Source: Gaoshiqia sp050178015
GTDB taxonomy: Bacteria > Bacteroidota > Bacteroidia > Bacteroidales > Prolixibacteraceae
Reading direction: 5' to 3'
DNA length: 64,000 bases
Assembly (NCBI GenBank): GCA_050178015.1
Contig: JBFXGM010000013.1
Coordinates: forward strand, 1 to 64,000
This document shows positions 62,150 through 64,000 of the stretch, one piece after another. Numbering within the stretch: the stretch's first letter is position 1; each line of letters starts with the position of its first letter. Both the position numbers and the translations under genes were made by a program. Under the pieces are notes generated by a model. The model was not told where the DNA came from and searched no databases. It saw nothing but the letters and a program-made list of their open reading frames with translations.

Positions 62150-63097
62150 ATGTCGTCACCCGATTTGTTTTACCTGGCACCTTTGCAAGGATTTACCGAT
62201 TTTGTTTACCGCCGTTGCTACCAACAGTTGTTTGGCGATATTGACGAATACTATATTCCTTACCTTGCGGCCGGGAGCGGGGGTAAAATCAGGAATAGTC
62301 AGTTCCGGGAAATTTTGCCCGAAAATAACGGACAGATTCCCGTTGTGCCCCAAATTTTGTGCGCAAACAAGGACGAAGCAAAACAGCTTGCCGGGGAACT
62401 GAGAAATTTTGGCTACCGAAAAATCAACCTGAACCTTGGTTGCCCGTATCCCATGGCTACCAACCGGGGCCGGGGCACTGGTTTGATGGAAAATCCCGAA
62501 AAGCTGAAAGAGGTGCTTGATATCTTGTTTGGTGAATTCGATTTCGAAGTTTCAGTCAAGTTCCGGGCGGGGCTAACTTGTGAACATACCATTTTCGACC
62601 GGTTGGAAATGTTGGAAAGCTATCCTTTCGAAAAAATGATCTTTCATCCGCGTACAGCAAACCAATTATACAAAGGAACGGCCAATCGGGAACTGTTTGC
62701 CAGATTGGCCTCCATGAGCCGACATCGGCTGGTGTATAACGGCGATATTCAATCGCCCTCCGACCTGGACGAGATCAAAAGCTTGGTTCCCAGCCAAAAA
62801 GAATGGATGATTGGACGCGGCATTCTAGCCGATCCTTTCCTGGTGAGCAAACTCAAAGGTCAATTGCCCAATCAGGCAACCCAACGGGATATGAAGTGGC
62901 AGTTCCATGAAATGGTGCTGGAGTCGTACCGCCAAGCGTTTCCCGACCAAGGACAGGTACTGACAAAAATGAAGGCCTTCTGGAGTTATTTTTCCGAAAG
63001 TTTTCCGAATCCGCACAAAGCATTTAAACCCATCAAAAAGGCAAAGAACCCGGCCGTCTTTCTTCAGGTTTATCCTTCCGTTTTTAAAAATGATTAG
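62150..63097 (+). CDS. tRNA-dihydrouridine synthase
   Basis: 315-aa flavoprotein of the Dus family, which reduces uridines in tRNA. LAPLQGFTDFVYRR (9-22) opens the barrel, catalytic Cys98 is in NLGCPYPMATNRGRGTG, and IFHPRTANQLYKG and YNGDIQSPSDL follow. The subtype (DusA, B or C) cannot be fixed by eye. The stop is followed by 244 bases before the next gene. Confidence 0.92.
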   Translation: MSSPDLFYLAPLQGFTDFVYRRCYQQLFGDIDEYYIPYLAAGSGGKIRNSQFREILPENNGQIPVVPQILCANKDEAKQLAGELRNFGYRKINLNLGCPYPMATNRGRGTGLMENPEKLKEVLDILFGEFDFEVSVKFRAGLTCEHTIFDRLEMLESYPFEKMIFHPRTANQLYKGTANRELFARLASMSRHRLVYNGDIQSPSDLDEIKSLVPSQKEWMIGRGILADPFLVSKLKGQLPNQATQRDMKWQFHEMVLESYRQAFPDQGQVLTKMKAFWSYFSESFPNPHKAFKPIKKAKNPAVFLQVYPSVFKND

Positions 63098-63302
63098 CTG
63101 AAGGCGGCCAACTTCACAAAGCAGTTTATAAAAATTTAACATCGAAAGAAACCTGGGGCAATCATATTTCGTTTATGATACCACATTGTTAATAAGACAG
63201 ATATGTCTTTATCTTGTTCATGGTTGCCACCGTAAATGTTCCCCGCTTGTTAAATTCATCAATACAAACATCTAAAAATCTACATATGTGAATGTAAATT
63301 GT

Positions 63303-63310
63303 TATTTTTG
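63303..63310 (+). promoter_or_regulatory. Candidate -7 box before the second TolC gene
   Basis: TATTTTTG matches TAnnTTTG and lies 31 bases before the ATG at 63342. The rest of the gap 63098-63341 shows nothing else. Confidence 0.5.
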
Positions 63311-63341
63311 CCTCAGAAAACAATAAAACACAAGAATAGGT

Positions 63342-64000
63342 ATGATACAAAGATTAAACATTTTCGTGCTGCTCATCAGCCTGGCCATGCCCTTTGGCGC
63401 CCGAAGCCAAACAAGGCAAATCAGTCTGGAGGAAGCCCTGCAGCTTGCCGATGAAAACAACCTGACCACCCGGAGTGGCGAAGCTCGCGAAGCCGCTGCA
63501 CGCGGTGCTTACCGGATGACCAACTCCGTATTTCTGCCCGGTTTGTCAGTCAGTCACACCGGCATTTCCACCAACGATCCCTTGTCGTCTTTTGGGTTCA
63601 AACTGAAACAGGAAATTGTTGGACAGGCCGATTTCGACCCGGCCCGGTTAAACGATCCGGATGACATGGAACATTTCAACACCAAACTGGAAGTTCAGCA
63701 GCCGCTGTTGAACCTGGACGGCATTTATGCCCGCAAGGCTGCCCGCAACCAGTACGAGGCCATGTCGTTACAAAGCAATCGGGTAAAACAAAACATCCGC
63801 TATGAAGTGAAAAAGGCCTACTATATGCTCGAACTCGCCCGATCATCGGTGCAAGTGCTGGAACAGTCGGTTAAAGTGGCAGAGGAAGCCCTGAAACTAA
63901 CCCGCGAAAGTGAAAAGCAAGGCTTCGTAAAACAAGCTGATGTGCTTGAAGCGGCCGTGCGTTTAGATGAGCGCCAAAACCAACTTCGCGAAGCCAACAA
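63342..64000 (+). CDS. TolC-family outer-membrane protein, cut by the right edge
   Basis: 219 codons are visible from the ATG at 63342 to the window end. A signal peptide (cleavage near GARSQ) is followed by ISLEEALQLADENNLTT, the usual TolC N-terminal helix, and by long amphipathic helices (YEVKKAYYMLELARSSVQVL; EQGFVK-like turn in ESEKQGFVKQADVLEA). It probably opens a second efflux operon with adaptor and pump genes beyond the window. Confidence 0.9.
   Translation, partial: MIQRLNIFVLLISLAMPFGARSQTRQISLEEALQLADENNLTTRSGEAREAAARGAYRMTNSVFLPGLSVSHTGISTNDPLSSFGFKLKQEIVGQADFDPARLNDPDDMEHFNTKLEVQQPLLNLDGIYARKAARNQYEAMSLQSNRVKQNIRYEVKKAYYMLELARSSVQVLEQSVKVAEEALKLTRESEKQGFVKQADVLEAAVRLDERQNQLREAN

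Noticed and set aside
1..64000. tRNA, rRNA, CRISPR arrays, integrases or transposases
   Set aside because: Looked for T-loop sequences, direct repeats with unique spacers and transposase motifs in the gaps; none was convincing.

Overview
The window is a chromosomal segment of a Bacteroidota bacterium, most likely of the Bacteroidales/Marinilabiliales type (a Prolixibacteraceae-like organism would fit, but I cannot fix the genus). Supporting marks are the type IX secretion/gliding genes (gldH, a porW/sprE-like gene, porX), the RicT-GldH pair, a DUF4271-hemD-rnpA cluster, many promoters with the Bacteroidota -7 box TAnnTTTG, and lipoprotein-rich glycan metabolism (GH28, GH32). Base composition is near 50% G+C except for one clearly AT-rich island at about 18.3-20.7 kb. 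I see no rRNA, tRNA, CRISPR array, transposase or phage gene.

Layout. 1-9 kb: the 5' part of ileS (running off the left edge), a Gfo/Idh/MocA oxidoreductase behind a tetraheme-cytochrome/SUMF-domain fusion, a glutamine amidotransferase and a MATE exporter. 9-18 kb: GH28 glycosidase, mrp, an alkyltransferase-like gene, trmB, gldH-ricT, a four-PAS histidine kinase, holB. 18.2-20.8 kb: an AT-rich three-gene RiPP-like locus (61-aa precursor, radical SAM/SPASM maturase, exported alpha/beta hydrolase). 21-31 kb: pgk, a serine hydrolase, a tetR-tolC-mfp-RND efflux operon with a clear palindromic operator, ispD. 31-42 kb: DUF2461, asd, a lamin-tail protein, tonB, a two-component system, an M19-like peptidase, a TPR histidine kinase. 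42-50 kb: porW, porX, an MlaFE-type ABC pair. 50-57 kb: manC, a second serine hydrolase, a TetR regulator, rnr, GH32. 57-64 kb: a tyrA-aroG/chorismate mutase operon behind a transcription attenuator with an aromatic-rich leader peptide, then rnpA-hemD-DUF4271, a tRNA-dihydrouridine synthase and the start of a second TolC.

The two most interesting items are (1) the tyrA attenuator: a 22-codon leader peptide holding eight aromatic codons in a row, followed by a possible antiterminator pairing and an intrinsic terminator that ends 13 nt before tyrA; and (2) the RiPP-like locus, whose maturase resembles the cyclophane-forming FxsB/GrrM type and whose precursor core has aromatic residues spaced exactly five apart, with a 14-bp perfect hairpin between precursor and maturase, an ATGA-coupled hydrolase, and a palindrome inside the promoter. 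Three intergenic arrays with an exact 21- or 22-bp period but locus-specific sequence form a third unexplained pattern.
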